From Longispora albida DSM 44784 (lineage in GTDB: Bacteria; Actinomycetota; Actinomycetes; Mycobacteriales; Micromonosporaceae): a stretch of 64,000 nucleotides of DNA. A program made the position numbers and the translations under genes. Below the pieces are notes generated by a model that saw only the letters and a program-made list of their open reading frames with translations, searched no databases and was not told where the DNA came from. Of the stretch, positions 27,457 through 35,848 are shown one piece after another (the stretch's first letter is position 1; each line of letters starts with the position of its first letter). Location: contig NZ_KB903814.1 of assembly GCF_000379825.1 (NCBI RefSeq), forward strand, positions 558,001 to 622,000, written 5' to 3'.

Positions 27457-28968
27457 CTAGTGCTGGTGCTTCTTCAGGTACATGGCGCGGTCGGCGGCCT
27501 CGATGCCGGTCGTGATCTCGCGGGCGTCCAGCGGGGACCAGCCGATGCTCACTGTCACTTTCGCCTCCGGCGCGATGGCGGCCCAGTCCTCGCCCTCGAT
27601 CCCGGCGCCGATCCGCTCGCCGATCTCGCTGGCCTGGGACGGGGAGGCTCCGGGCAGGACGAGGACGAACTCGTCGCCGCCGTACCGGGCCACGAAGTCC
27701 CCGCGCCGCACCGCGCTCGCCATGATCGCCGCGACCCGTTCCAGTACCAGGTCACCGACGGCGTGCCCGTGCGTGTCGTTGATCGCCTTGAAGCCGTCGA
27801 GGTCGCACATCGCGAGCATGGCCTGCGCGCCGTGCAGGGCGAGGTCGGCGAGGTACCGGTGCAGGTAGCGGCGGTTGGGCAGCCCGGTCAGCGGATCCGT
27901 GCGGGCGTCGCCGGCGTACCTGGCGGCGGCGTGCCGCAGGTGCTCGTGGTCGATCCGGGCTGACACGCCCTCGACGTACAGGCTGGCGTAGCTGCTCAGG
28001 TGCTCGCAGACCCGGCGGTGCATGGCCTGCTGGGCTTCCATCGCGGCTGGCAGGTCGCGCCGGGCGAGGTGCGCGAGCACCCGGAGCCTGGCCGGCTCGG
28101 CCGCGCCGAAGGTGAGGTCGGCGACCCGGATCGTGTCGAGCATGGCCAGGGCCTCGTCCCCGTCGCCGGCCGCGAGGGCGTCGCACACGCCGGCCATCGC
28201 CACGATGTCGCGTTCCTCTGGCCCGTCGCCGAGCCCGGTCTCGTAGCCGGCGATGTCCAGTGTGGACCTCTCTCCGCCCATCGCGGCGAGCCGCTTGACG
28301 GCATAGGCGACGTACGCCCAGTCCAGGGCCGGGAACACGGGAATCCCGCGCGCCCGCCGCGTTGACGCCGCCGCGATGATCTCGGTGAGGGTCCGCCTGC
28401 ACCCGGCCGGGTCGCCCCGGTGGTCGCGGGCGAGGGCGTACCGGACGGGGACCTCCGGGGCGACGATGTCGTAGTGGTTCCCGGCGAGCAGCTCGCCGCG
28501 CTGGACCTGGTCGAGTGCCGCGAGGGCCGGCTCGTGCAGGCCGAGGTACGAGAAGGTCAGGCCGATGTCGTGCCAGCCGACGAGTACCCCGATCGCGCTG
28601 ATGTCGGCTTCGCTGAACGTGCGGCGGGCGTGGATGAGGTGCCGGACGGCCAGGTCGACGGCGCCGCGCTGCTGGGCGATCCAGGCAGCGAGGACGTGGA
28701 GCTCGCCGGCCAGTGCCGGGTCCCAGTGGGCGTCGACGGCCGTGAAGGCCCGGCTGAGGATGCGGACGCAGTCGTCGAGCCTGCGGGTGTTGGCCGCCGC
28801 GATCGCCTGGTACGTCATGGCCTGGAGGGCGGCGTGCGGGTCTTTCGACTCCTCCGCGATCCGTTCCGCCTCGGCGTAGGCCCGGTCGTAGCTGCCGCCG
28901 ACCACCAGGGCCTGGAGGTAGCGGTACACGGCGGCCCGATCGTGCGGGCTCGGAGGCGCCTCGGACAT
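27457..28968 (-). CDS. TPR-like sensor diguanylate cyclase (GGDEF), second copy
   Basis: A 503-residue putative cyclic-di-GMP synthase with the same plan as the protein at 5814-7304. About 340 residues of TPR-like helices come first, then a GGDEF domain with MCDLDGFKAINDTHGHAVGD and an intact YGGDEF near residue 430. The inhibition-site motif RRGD precedes it by five residues. It has no membrane segment. The two proteins share sequence mainly in the cyclase half and diverge in the sensor half, so they probably respond to different partners. The acyl-ACP cassette starts divergently 120 bases away; a regulatory link is only inferred from position. Confidence 0.9.
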   Translation of the reverse strand: MSEAPPSPHDRAAVYRYLQALVVGGSYDRAYAEAERIAEESKDPHAALQAMTYQAIAAANTRRLDDCVRILSRAFTAVDAHWDPALAGELHVLAAWIAQQRGAVDLAVRHLIHARRTFSEADISAIGVLVGWHDIGLTFSYLGLHEPALAALDQVQRGELLAGNHYDIVAPEVPVRYALARDHRGDPAGCRRTLTEIIAAASTRRARGIPVFPALDWAYVAYAVKRLAAMGGERSTLDIAGYETGLGDGPEERDIVAMAGVCDALAAGDGDEALAMLDTIRVADLTFGAAEPARLRVLAHLARRDLPAAMEAQQAMHRRVCEHLSSYASLYVEGVSARIDHEHLRHAAARYAGDARTDPLTGLPNRRYLHRYLADLALHGAQAMLAMCDLDGFKAINDTHGHAVGDLVLERVAAIMASAVRRGDFVARYGGDEFVLVLPGASPSQASEIGERIGAGIEGEDWAAIAPEAKVTVSIGWSPLDAREITTGIEAADRAMYLKKHQH

Positions 28969-29087
28969 CGTTTCCGATGTTATCCCTGTTCAGCATGCTT
29001 GTACGCCCAACCGTACGGCTGCGAGTCAGTGTCCGGTCAGCGGGTATGAGGCAGAGTCGACACCGTCCAAGAGCCTTCGGGGGTGAC

Positions 29088-30725
29088 ATGTTCGGCCCGA
29101 CCCTGCACGAGACCCTGGACCACGCCGCGGCCAAGAGCCCGTCAGCGGCAGCGGTGTTCCCGACGGCCTCGGCCGCCGACACCCTGCCAGAGCTGGCAGC
29201 GGCCTCGGTCCGGATGGCCACAGCCCTGCTCGCCGCCGGGGTGGCTCCTGGCGACAGGGCCGGCATCCTCTGCCCGAACGAACCGGCCTTCCTGCGGGCC
29301 GTGTTCGCGCTGAGCCGGATCGGGGCCGCCGCCTGCCCGCTGCCACTCCCCGTCGCACTGCGCGACCTGGAGCTGTACGTGGCCAGGCTGGCCCGCGTGA
29401 TCGAGGTGGCTGGCATCCGGCACGTCGTGGTCACAGACGGCTTCACCGACCTCATCGACGCGCTCGGCGAGCTGCTGCCCGGCGTGACGCTGCTGCGGGC
29501 CGGCCAGCTCGACGGCCCGGAGGACCGGCGCAAGCTCCCGATCGTCGACCCGTCATCGATCGCCGTCGTCCAGTTCACGTCCGGCAGCACCGCCAGCCCC
29601 AAGGGTGTGCTGCTGAGCCAGGACAACGTGCTCGGCGGGCTCGACGCCATCGCGTCCGGCGTCGACATGGGCCGGCCCGGCGACGCCGGGGCCGTGTGGC
29701 TGCCGCTCTACCACGACATGGGCCTGTTCGGCTCGCTCAGCGCGCTGCTCAGCGGCCTGCCGATGTACATATGGTCGCCGGTCTCGTTCGTCAAGAACCC
29801 GCAGAACTGGCTGCGTGAGCTGATGGCGACCGGGCACGACATGATCTGCCCGCTGCCCAACTTCGGCTACGACTACCTGCTCCAGGCCTTCGCCAAGTCC
29901 ACATTGGACGGGCTCGACATGAGCCGCTGGCGCGTCGCCTTCAACGGCTCCGAGGCCATCGACAGCGCGTCGGTCGGTGCCTTCTGCGACCGTTTCGCGC
30001 CTGCGGGCTTCCGGGCCTCCTCGATGTTTCCGGTGTACGGGCTGGCGGAGGCCACCCTCGCCGCCACGTTCCCCCCGCTGGGCCGGGAGCCGTCCTTCGA
30101 CTGGGTGGACGCGGCGCGGCTGGCGACGGACGGGGTGGCCGAGCCCGCCGCCGGTACGCGGGCTCGGGCGATCGCGAACGTCGGGCCGCCCGTGAAGGGA
30201 CTCGAACTGCGGATCGACGGGACCACTGCGGACGGTGTCGTCGGCGAGGTACAGCTGCGCGGGCGGCCGGTGACCCAGGGGTATCTGGCGGCCGAGCAGC
30301 CGTTCACCGCCGACGGCTGGCTGCGGACGGGCGATCTCGGGTACACGAGAAATGGTGACCTGCATGTCACCGGCCGCATCAAGGAAATGATCATCGTGCG
30401 GGGGGAGAACTTCTACCCCGAGGACGTCGAGGGCGCGGTGCGCGACCTGCCCGGCATCCACAAGCGCCGGGTGGTGGCCCTCGCCGACGGGGAGACGATG
30501 GTGCTCGCCGCCGAGACCAGGCTGAGCGGGCCGGACCGGGTGAGGCTGCACACCGAGATCACCGAGCTGGCCGGCCGGGTGCTCGGGCTGGCGGGCTCCG
30601 GCAGCCTGGCCGTGCACCTGCTGCCGCCCCGGTCCATCGAGCGCACCACGAGCGGGAAGCTGCAACGCCTCGCCATGCTGCAAAAGATCAACTCAGGGAG
30701 CGATCGTGCGACTGCACAGTCTTGA
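29088..30725 (+). CDS. Fatty acyl-AMP ligase (FAAL-like)
   Basis: A 545-residue adenylate-forming enzyme expected to activate a fatty acid and load it on the ACP encoded downstream. The P-loop motif is VQFTSGSTASPKGVLLSQ, and the acidic core motifs are GWLRTGDLGY and GRIKEMIIVRGENFYPEDVE. The stretch LPLYHDMGLFGSLSALLSGL followed by WSPVSFVKNPQNWLRELM is much closer to FAALs than to acyl-CoA ligases. I take ATG 29088, just after CGGGGGTG; an upstream ATG at 29046 is possible. The 3' end overlaps the diiron gene by 20 bases, which starts a chain of six coupled genes. Confidence 0.87.
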   Translation: MFGPTLHETLDHAAAKSPSAAAVFPTASAADTLPELAAASVRMATALLAAGVAPGDRAGILCPNEPAFLRAVFALSRIGAAACPLPLPVALRDLELYVARLARVIEVAGIRHVVVTDGFTDLIDALGELLPGVTLLRAGQLDGPEDRRKLPIVDPSSIAVVQFTSGSTASPKGVLLSQDNVLGGLDAIASGVDMGRPGDAGAVWLPLYHDMGLFGSLSALLSGLPMYIWSPVSFVKNPQNWLRELMATGHDMICPLPNFGYDYLLQAFAKSTLDGLDMSRWRVAFNGSEAIDSASVGAFCDRFAPAGFRASSMFPVYGLAEATLAATFPPLGREPSFDWVDAARLATDGVAEPAAGTRARAIANVGPPVKGLELRIDGTTADGVVGEVQLRGRPVTQGYLAAEQPFTADGWLRTGDLGYTRNGDLHVTGRIKEMIIVRGENFYPEDVEGAVRDLPGIHKRRVVALADGETMVLAAETRLSGPDRVRLHTEITELAGRVLGLAGSGSLAVHLLPPRSIERTTSGKLQRLAMLQKINSGSDRATAQS

Positions 30726-31509
30726 CATCTTCAAGCAGTACGAGAAGCACCAGTGGCAGCTCCGGGACCTCGACTTCACCGCGATCCGGCACGACCTGAT
30801 CAAGCCGGAGTACATCACCCTGGTGCGCAGCGCCGTGATCGGTGAGTCCAATGTGGTCGCCGCGACGCACGGCCTGCTGAACGAGTTCATGGAGGGTGAG
30901 TACGACGTGCCCACCTTCGCGATCATCTGGGGCTGGCAGGAGGTGCAGCACCACTTCGCTTTCAAGAGCTGGCTGCACGCCGTCGACCCGGACTTCGACG
31001 TGGACGAGAAGGTCATCCGGGCGATGCGCGAGCCGTACCCGGACGGCTCGACGCGTGCGGCGACCCTCGCCACGAACGTCGCCTCCGAGCTCATGGTGAA
31101 CCGGGTCTACCGCGGCATCTCCCGCTGGGTCGAGGAACCGGTGCTCAAGGACATCTTCCTGCGGGCCAGCCGCGACGAGTCCGGCCACGCCCGCGAGTTC
31201 CTGTACTTCCTCCGCAAGCGCCTGGAGACCCACCCCGAGGAGATGGCCTCGGTACTGGAGACGCTCTACGTCTACGTCTCCCCCGGCGACATCCAGCACC
31301 CGGTGAGCGTCTTCAAGAGCGGGCTCGACGCCCTCTCCGACTCCGAGACCATCGACACCGGCTTCGACATGTTCATGGCCCAGGTGGCAGGCGACGGCGA
31401 GATCAAGGAGATCCACAACAACATCCGCCGGGTGTTCAGCGAGGTCACCGGCTTCGACCTGTCGACGAACGCGAAGATCCGGCGGGCGCTCGCCGAGTGC
31501 ACGGGATGA
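30706..31509 (+). CDS. Ferritin-like diiron acyl-ACP desaturase-type oxidase
   Basis: A 267-residue soluble four-helix-bundle protein. The diiron ligand set is complete: Glu47 (VIGESNVVAA), Glu79 and His82 (GWQEVQHHFAF), Glu128 (NVASELMVNRVY), and Glu158 and His161 (SRDESGHAREFL). These form two E-x2-H motifs as in acyl-ACP desaturases of plant and mycobacterial DesA type. A cytosolic O2-dependent desaturase, or a related oxidase, acting on the acyl chain bound to the ACP at 31994-32224 is the best reading. The product regiochemistry is unknown. The start is GTG 30706 after GGGAG. The stop overlaps the thioesterase start (ATGA). Confidence 0.8.
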   Translation: MRLHSLDIFKQYEKHQWQLRDLDFTAIRHDLIKPEYITLVRSAVIGESNVVAATHGLLNEFMEGEYDVPTFAIIWGWQEVQHHFAFKSWLHAVDPDFDVDEKVIRAMREPYPDGSTRAATLATNVASELMVNRVYRGISRWVEEPVLKDIFLRASRDESGHAREFLYFLRKRLETHPEEMASVLETLYVYVSPGDIQHPVSVFKSGLDALSDSETIDTGFDMFMAQVAGDGEIKEIHNNIRRVFSEVTGFDLSTNAKIRRALAECTG

Positions 31510-31997
31510 CGGCCGTAGAGACGCCCTGGGCCGCGTCCCTCAGCGACTACCGCTGCTTCGGGTGCAGCCCGCACAACCCGCACGGCCTCCAGCTCGTCTT
31601 CCACGAGGCCGGCGACGCGCTGGAGTGCACGTTCCAGCTGGGGCGGACCTTCGAGTCGTACCCGGGCATGGTGCACGGCGGCGTCATCGGCACCATCTGC
31701 GACGAGGTGATGGGCAACCTCATCGTGCTGCGCGAGGGCCGCTCGGCGTTCACGGTCGGCATCCGCCTGCGGTACCTGGCCCCGCTGTCGGTCGGCGAGG
31801 AGTACCGGTGCGTGGCCCGGGTCCGCCCCGCCGGGCAGCTGTACCAGGGCTCGGCCGAGGTCCTTGACCGGGACGGCACCCTGCTCGTCACCGCGACCGG
31901 CACCTTCCAGCCCGTCGACATGGACCGGGCCCGCGAGCACATGCACCTGACTGACACCGAGACCGAGCAGCTGTCGATGCGAATGGAGCGCCCATGA
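31506..31997 (+). CDS. Hotdog-fold thioesterase (PaaI/4HBT-like)
   Basis: A 163-residue hotdog protein. YPGMVHGGVIGTICDEVMGN near residues 56-75 is the PaaI/4HBT-type active-site helix with its HGG and Asp/Glu, and VGIRLRYLAPLSVGEEYRC is the following strand pair. The N-terminal CFGCSPHNPHGLQLVF is typical of this subgroup. It would release the finished acyl chain from ACP, or remove wrongly loaded chains. The ATG overlaps the preceding stop (ATGA) and its own stop overlaps the ACP start (ATGA). Confidence 0.85.
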   Translation: MTAVETPWAASLSDYRCFGCSPHNPHGLQLVFHEAGDALECTFQLGRTFESYPGMVHGGVIGTICDEVMGNLIVLREGRSAFTVGIRLRYLAPLSVGEEYRCVARVRPAGQLYQGSAEVLDRDGTLLVTATGTFQPVDMDRAREHMHLTDTETEQLSMRMERP

Positions 31998-32224
31998 CCA
32001 CCCTGGAGACCCTCACCGAGATCACCGCCGAGGCGTTCGGCGTACCCGCCGCCGAGCTGAGCCCCGACCGCGACCTGCGCGGGATCGACGGCGTGGACTC
32101 GGTCAAGGTGCTGCGCGCGATCGCCAGGATCGAACAGCGCTACGACGTGGAGCTGGAGGACTCCGACGTGTTCGCGGTGAAGACCCTCGGCGACCTGGTG
32201 ACCCTGATCGAGAAGGCCCAGTGA
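31994..32224 (+). CDS. Free-standing acyl carrier protein
   Basis: A 76-residue acidic ACP. The phosphopantetheine site is Ser36 in GIDGVDSVKVLRAI, followed by the helix RIEQRYDVELEDSDVF. The usual DSL is DSV here, as in many specialised-metabolism carrier proteins. It is the likely carrier for the chain activated by the FAAL and modified by the diiron and methyltransferase enzymes. A phosphopantetheinyl transferase gene closes the same operon. Both ends overlap neighbours (ATGA before, GTGA after). Confidence 0.92.
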   Translation: MTTLETLTEITAEAFGVPAAELSPDRDLRGIDGVDSVKVLRAIARIEQRYDVELEDSDVFAVKTLGDLVTLIEKAQ

Positions 32225-33054
32225 TGCGGACGGCCGACACCAGCCAGCACTACGAGCTGGACCCGGAGGTCTTCGGGCTGTTCCTCGACCCGATGCGCAA
32301 GTACTCCTGCGGGATCTACGAGTCGCCGTCGGACACCCTTGCCGAGGCCCAGGTCCGCAAGCTGCACTTCGTGGCTGGCCGGCTCGGGCTGCGCGGCGGG
32401 GAACGGCTGCTGGACATCGGCTGCGGCTGGGGTTCGCTGCCGTTGTTCATGGCGCAGGAGTACAAGTGCGAGGTCACGGGGCTGAGCCCGGCCGGCCGGC
32501 AGCACGCCTACATCCGGGGCCTGGCCGCCGAGCGCGGGCTGAGCAGCAGGGTGAACATCCGCTCCGGGTACTTCGAGACGGCGGAGTTCGGCGTCGAGCG
32601 CTACGACGGCATCACCATGCTCGGCTCGATCGTGCACATGCCCGACCTGGCCGGCGTGTACAGCAAGGCCCGGTCGCTTCTCCGCAAGGGCGGCATGCTG
32701 TACGTGTCGGAGAGCTGTTTCCGCAACGCCGGCATGCACGCGCGCTTCGACGCGGAGGGTGGCACGCGGTTCGTCCGGGAGAGCATCTACGGCTCCGGCG
32801 AGATGCGCCCGCTGTCCGACCTGGTCCGCGCGGCCGAGGACGCCGGGCTGTCCGTGGTGGCCGTCGACGACCTGACCGACAACTACCGGCGGACCATCGC
32901 CGACTGGATGACCAACGCGAAGGCCCGCGCCGACGAGCTCAACGCGCACCAGCCGGGCCTCGCGGAGAACATGATCCGCTACTTCGAGATCTGCAACGCC
33001 GCCTGGGGCTACACGACCAAGCACTATGCCCTGACGTGCAGCCGGTCGCGATAG
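32221..33054 (+). CDS. Cyclopropane-fatty-acid-synthase-type SAM methyltransferase
   Basis: A 277-residue methyltransferase of the CFA/CmaA family. YELDPEVFGLFLDPMRKYSC near residue 10 is the family's N-terminal block, and LLDIGCGWGSLPLFMAQEYK is the SAM site. EVTGLSPAGRQHAYI stands where CFA synthases have G-x-T-x-S-x-x-Q. Such enzymes add a methyl or methylene group to a cis double bond. In this operon the natural substrate would be the unsaturated acyl-ACP made by the diiron protein. It is shorter than E. coli Cfa because it lacks the N-terminal lipid-binding domain, as expected for a soluble ACP-bound substrate. The start is GTG 32221, overlapping the ACP stop. Confidence 0.85.
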   Translation: MMRTADTSQHYELDPEVFGLFLDPMRKYSCGIYESPSDTLAEAQVRKLHFVAGRLGLRGGERLLDIGCGWGSLPLFMAQEYKCEVTGLSPAGRQHAYIRGLAAERGLSSRVNIRSGYFETAEFGVERYDGITMLGSIVHMPDLAGVYSKARSLLRKGGMLYVSESCFRNAGMHARFDAEGGTRFVRESIYGSGEMRPLSDLVRAAEDAGLSVVAVDDLTDNYRRTIADWMTNAKARADELNAHQPGLAENMIRYFEICNAAWGYTTKHYALTCSRSR

Positions 33055-33058
33055 GGAC

Positions 33059-33646
33059 ATGCTCTGTCACGTGTGGTGGGCCAGGCCTGGCCTGGTCCAC
33101 CTCGGCCTGCTCAGCCGGGCCGAGCGCAGCAGGCTCCCCGGGCACCACAACCCCGCGCAGTACGTGATGGGTGTGGCACTCCTCCGGCTCCTGGCCGGCG
33201 CACTGCTGGACGTGCCGCCGGCCGGGGTCCGGATCGAACGGTCCTGCCCGGACTGCGACCGGCCGCACGGCAAGCCGGTGATCCCCGGCGGGCCGCACGT
33301 CTCCGTGTCGCACGCCGGCGAGTGGGTGGTCGCGGTCGCCGCGCCGGCCCCGGTCGGCGTCGATGTCGAGGTGACGGCCGATGACGGCTGGTCACCGGGC
33401 ATGGACCGGCACGTCTTCTCCCCTGACGAGCAGGGTTCCCCGTCGGCACACCGTTTCTTCCGGTACTGGACCCGCAAGGAGGCCGTGATCAAAGCGACCG
33501 GCCGGCCCGTCCCGATGACCACGCTGAGCCTGTCCGGGCTGGACGGCTGGGTGGTGGCCGACCTGCTGGCGGAGGCCGGGTACGCGGCGGCCGTGGCTGT
33601 GCGCACTCCAGAGTCTGTCCAATTTGCGGTTTCCCAAGTGGCCTGA
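33059..33646 (+). CDS. Sfp-type 4'-phosphopantetheinyl transferase
   Basis: A 195-residue PPTase that converts apo-ACP to holo-ACP using coenzyme A. The diagnostic blocks are HVSVSHAGEWVVAVA, VGVDVEVTADD with the Mg-binding Asp-x-Glu, and FRYWTRKEAVIKATG near residues 138-152. It lies four bases after the methyltransferase gene and is the last member of the FAAL-to-PPTase run. The cassette therefore carries its own carrier-protein activator and could work as a transferable unit. Confidence 0.92.
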   Translation: MLCHVWWARPGLVHLGLLSRAERSRLPGHHNPAQYVMGVALLRLLAGALLDVPPAGVRIERSCPDCDRPHGKPVIPGGPHVSVSHAGEWVVAVAAPAPVGVDVEVTADDGWSPGMDRHVFSPDEQGSPSAHRFFRYWTRKEAVIKATGRPVPMTTLSLSGLDGWVVADLLAEAGYAAAVAVRTPESVQFAVSQVA

Positions 33647-33693
33647 CCGCAGACCTGCATAAAGTCCCCTTACATACCGAAAGGGGGCGCTCT

Positions 33694-34917
33694 ATGCGCA
33701 GAGCCAGAAGCCTGCTGCTCGTCGCGGCCACAGTGCTGACGACGGGTGCGTTCGCCACAGTGGCCGCCGGGAACCCGGCAGCAGCGGGACCATCCGGGCC
33801 CGGTACCGGCGCCGAGGCCGGCCAGGACTCCCTCACCGACCTCAAGCTGCTGGCCAAGGCCCGCGGCTGGACACTGCAACAGGCCAGGGAACACCGCGAG
33901 CTCTCCGACAGGTTCGGGGAGCTCCAGGCCCGCGTCGCCACCGACCGCCCGGCCCTCTACGCCGGCGCCCGGCTCGCAGGCACCCCGGACGGCGCCCCGT
34001 CGCTGTTCGTCAAGGGCAAGGCCGACGAGCACATCCGCAGCCTGATCGGCACGGCAGGCTTCCCGGTCGAGCTGGCCGAGGACCGGCCCTACTCCTGGCT
34101 GGAACTCGAGGACCGCTCGATCAAGCTCAACGAGCACCTGATCACGCTGGGCTACTCCGACATCGTGACCGCCGTCGACGAGACGACCTCCACAGTGGAG
34201 GCTGTCGTGACCCGCAAGCCGGGCGCGCCGTCGAAGGCAGAGGACGTCGGGCCGCAGCTGCCGGCCGCGCTCCAGAACGGCGTGCGGATCACGCTCACCG
34301 ACACCGACGTGGCGGCCGACGAGTCGGCGTTCGGCGGCATGTGGGTTCGCAAGGACGGCGCCAACAACTGCACGAGCGGCTGGTCGGTGCGCCGGATCAG
34401 CGACGGCCTCACGGGCGTGACGACGGCCGGGCACTGCGACGGCATCGACGAGATCGTGCACCCGGGCGTCGGCACGCACCCGCTCTACCACCGGGCCGAG
34501 CACCGTGGCCAGTACGGTGACGTCGAGTGGAAGACCTCCCCGGCAGCGGAGCCGGACGACTTCTACGCCACGGCCTCCGAGGTACGCGACGTGGCGGCAT
34601 TGGAGGCCCGGGCGAACATCACGGTCGGCGAGGCGGTCTGCGTGTACGGCCGCTCGTCCAACTCCCGCGACTGCAGCCACACCGTGATGCGCACGTCGAT
34701 CTCGTGCACCAACAACGGCGTGTTCAACAACCGGCTGGTCGCGATGAACGCCAAGCGGACCACCATCGGCGGCGACTCCGGCGGCGGCTGGTCGTTCAAC
34801 AACACCGCGTACGGCTCCCACAAGGGCGGCTGCACAGTGGACGGCGCGACCCGCAACGTGTTCAGCGTCGCCGACCTGTACGACGAGGCGCTGGGCGTCC
34901 GCGTCCGCACGTCGTAG
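33694..34917 (+). CDS. Secreted S1 family serine protease (alpha-lytic/streptogrisin-like) with pro-region
   Basis: A 407-residue exported protease. A signal peptide (RRARSLLLVAATVLTTGAFA) is followed by a pro-region of about 180 residues that would act as folding chaperone. In the chymotrypsin-like domain the triad is visible: His in GVTTAGHCDG, Asp in GQYGDVEW and Ser in GGDSGGGWSF. Cys pairs around NNCTSGW, AGHC, YGRSSNSRDC and SISC probably form disulfides. ATG 33694 follows AAGGGGG. It lies 47 bases after the PPTase gene but has its own dyad upstream, so it is probably a separate transcript. Confidence 0.88.
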   Translation: MRRARSLLLVAATVLTTGAFATVAAGNPAAAGPSGPGTGAEAGQDSLTDLKLLAKARGWTLQQAREHRELSDRFGELQARVATDRPALYAGARLAGTPDGAPSLFVKGKADEHIRSLIGTAGFPVELAEDRPYSWLELEDRSIKLNEHLITLGYSDIVTAVDETTSTVEAVVTRKPGAPSKAEDVGPQLPAALQNGVRITLTDTDVAADESAFGGMWVRKDGANNCTSGWSVRRISDGLTGVTTAGHCDGIDEIVHPGVGTHPLYHRAEHRGQYGDVEWKTSPAAEPDDFYATASEVRDVAALEARANITVGEAVCVYGRSSNSRDCSHTVMRTSISCTNNGVFNNRLVAMNAKRTTIGGDSGGGWSFNNTAYGSHKGGCTVDGATRNVFSVADLYDEALGVRVRTS

Positions 34918-35115
34918 GCCCCAGGCGGGTACGAGTGCTGGCCAGGGTCTGGGCGGGTTCCCATGCCGTCCAGGCCCCGGCCGGCGAGCTCTGTTCTATT
35001 GCACACCATTTCCGACGAAAACATGGGATACCGCCGAAATCCACTGGCACGAGCCCGGAACGCTCCCTAAGCTCGCCCCTTGGCTCCGCGAGGAGCGAGG
35101 AAAAGGGGAGGATCC

Positions 35116-35574
35116 ATGACACCGCTGAGCACCACCGCCATCACGAAGTCCTTTGTGAACTGCTCCCAGGGCGAGGCCAAGTCCATCGCGCAGCCGCCGG
35201 GGCTGCTCGAACAGGACTGGGACGCGCTCGACTATCTCGGCTGGTTCGATCCGAAGGCGCCCGGCCGGGCCGTGATCGTCGCCGAGCACGACGGCAGGCT
35301 CACCGGGATCGTGCTGCGGCCGGCCAGTTCCGAGGGTGCACGGCGCGGCATGGCACTGTGCAACCTGTGCCAGCAGGGCCGGGAGTCCGACGAGGTGCTG
35401 CTGTTCACCGCGCGGAAAGCCGGCAAGTCCGGGCGGCAGTTCGGCAACAGCGTCGGCACGTACATCTGCACGGCCTTCGCCTGCTCCGCGCTGGCCACCG
35501 ATCGCGAAGGCCTCCGGCACCGGCTGGGCGTCTTCCTCAACCACGTGCTCGAACGCGACGCCGTCGGCAGCTGA
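35116..35574 (+). CDS. FBP domain (EF-G-binding, treble-clef zinc finger) protein
   Basis: A 152-residue protein similar to the FBP/EF-G-binding family, relatives of FusB-type fusidic acid resistance proteins that free stalled EF-G from ribosomes. The N-terminal half is helical (ITKSFVNCSQGEAKSI). The C-terminal half has the four-Cys finger in ALCNLCQQG and GTYICTAFACSAL. The start is ATG 35116 behind GGGGAGG. Many actinobacteria have a copy, so a role in basal translation rather than acquired resistance is likely. The upstream 198 bases hold no gene. Confidence 0.8.
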   Translation: MTPLSTTAITKSFVNCSQGEAKSIAQPPGLLEQDWDALDYLGWFDPKAPGRAVIVAEHDGRLTGIVLRPASSEGARRGMALCNLCQQGRESDEVLLFTARKAGKSGRQFGNSVGTYICTAFACSALATDREGLRHRLGVFLNHVLERDAVGS

Positions 35575-35664
35575 GCGTCCGGGTTCGTTCGGGATCGCGG
35601 GGGATCCTGGCTGGGCGCCGCAGACTCGGTACCGGGTAAAGGTGTTCAGGAAAGGAAACTCGCG

Positions 35665-35796
35665 ATGACGAAGCTCGCCTGGCTCGCGGCGGTCGCCGCC
35701 CTGGCCGGACTCACAGCACTCGGCGGCGGAGCCGCCTCGTCCGTCCACGCCAGCAGTGAGATCTACATGGATGTTCCCGCCGTCGTCGCCCCCTGA
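35665..35796 (+). CDS. Small exported peptide of 43 residues, function unknown
   Basis: A short frame with a good ribosome binding site (GGAAAGGAAAC) upstream of ATG 35665. The product has a clear Sec-type signal (MTKLAWLAAVAALAGLTALG, then SSVHA) and, if cleaved after VHA, a mature peptide of about 14 residues (SSEIYMDVPAVVAP). A strong hairpin follows 6 bases after the stop. I recognise no family. It could be a secreted signal or structural peptide, or the remnant of a longer exported protein. Confidence 0.6.
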   Translation: MTKLAWLAAVAALAGLTALGGGAASSVHASSEIYMDVPAVVAP

Positions 35797-35801
35797 CGGC
35801 G

Positions 35802-35845
35802 CGCGGATCCCCGCCCCGGCACTCACGCCGGGGCGGGGATCCGCG
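35802..35845. terminator. Bidirectional hairpin terminator
   Basis: A perfect 19-base stem (35802-35820 paired with 35827-35845) with loop ACTCAC lies between the small peptide gene and the convergent HU gene. Confidence 0.85.
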
Positions 35846-35848
35846 TGT

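Noticed and set aside
29088-32224. FAAL-desaturase-ACP as a terminal-alkyne (JamABC-like) cassette
   Set aside because: The oxidase is a soluble ferritin-like diiron protein with E-x2-H motifs, not a membrane desaturase with His boxes, and a CFA-type methyltransferase is included.
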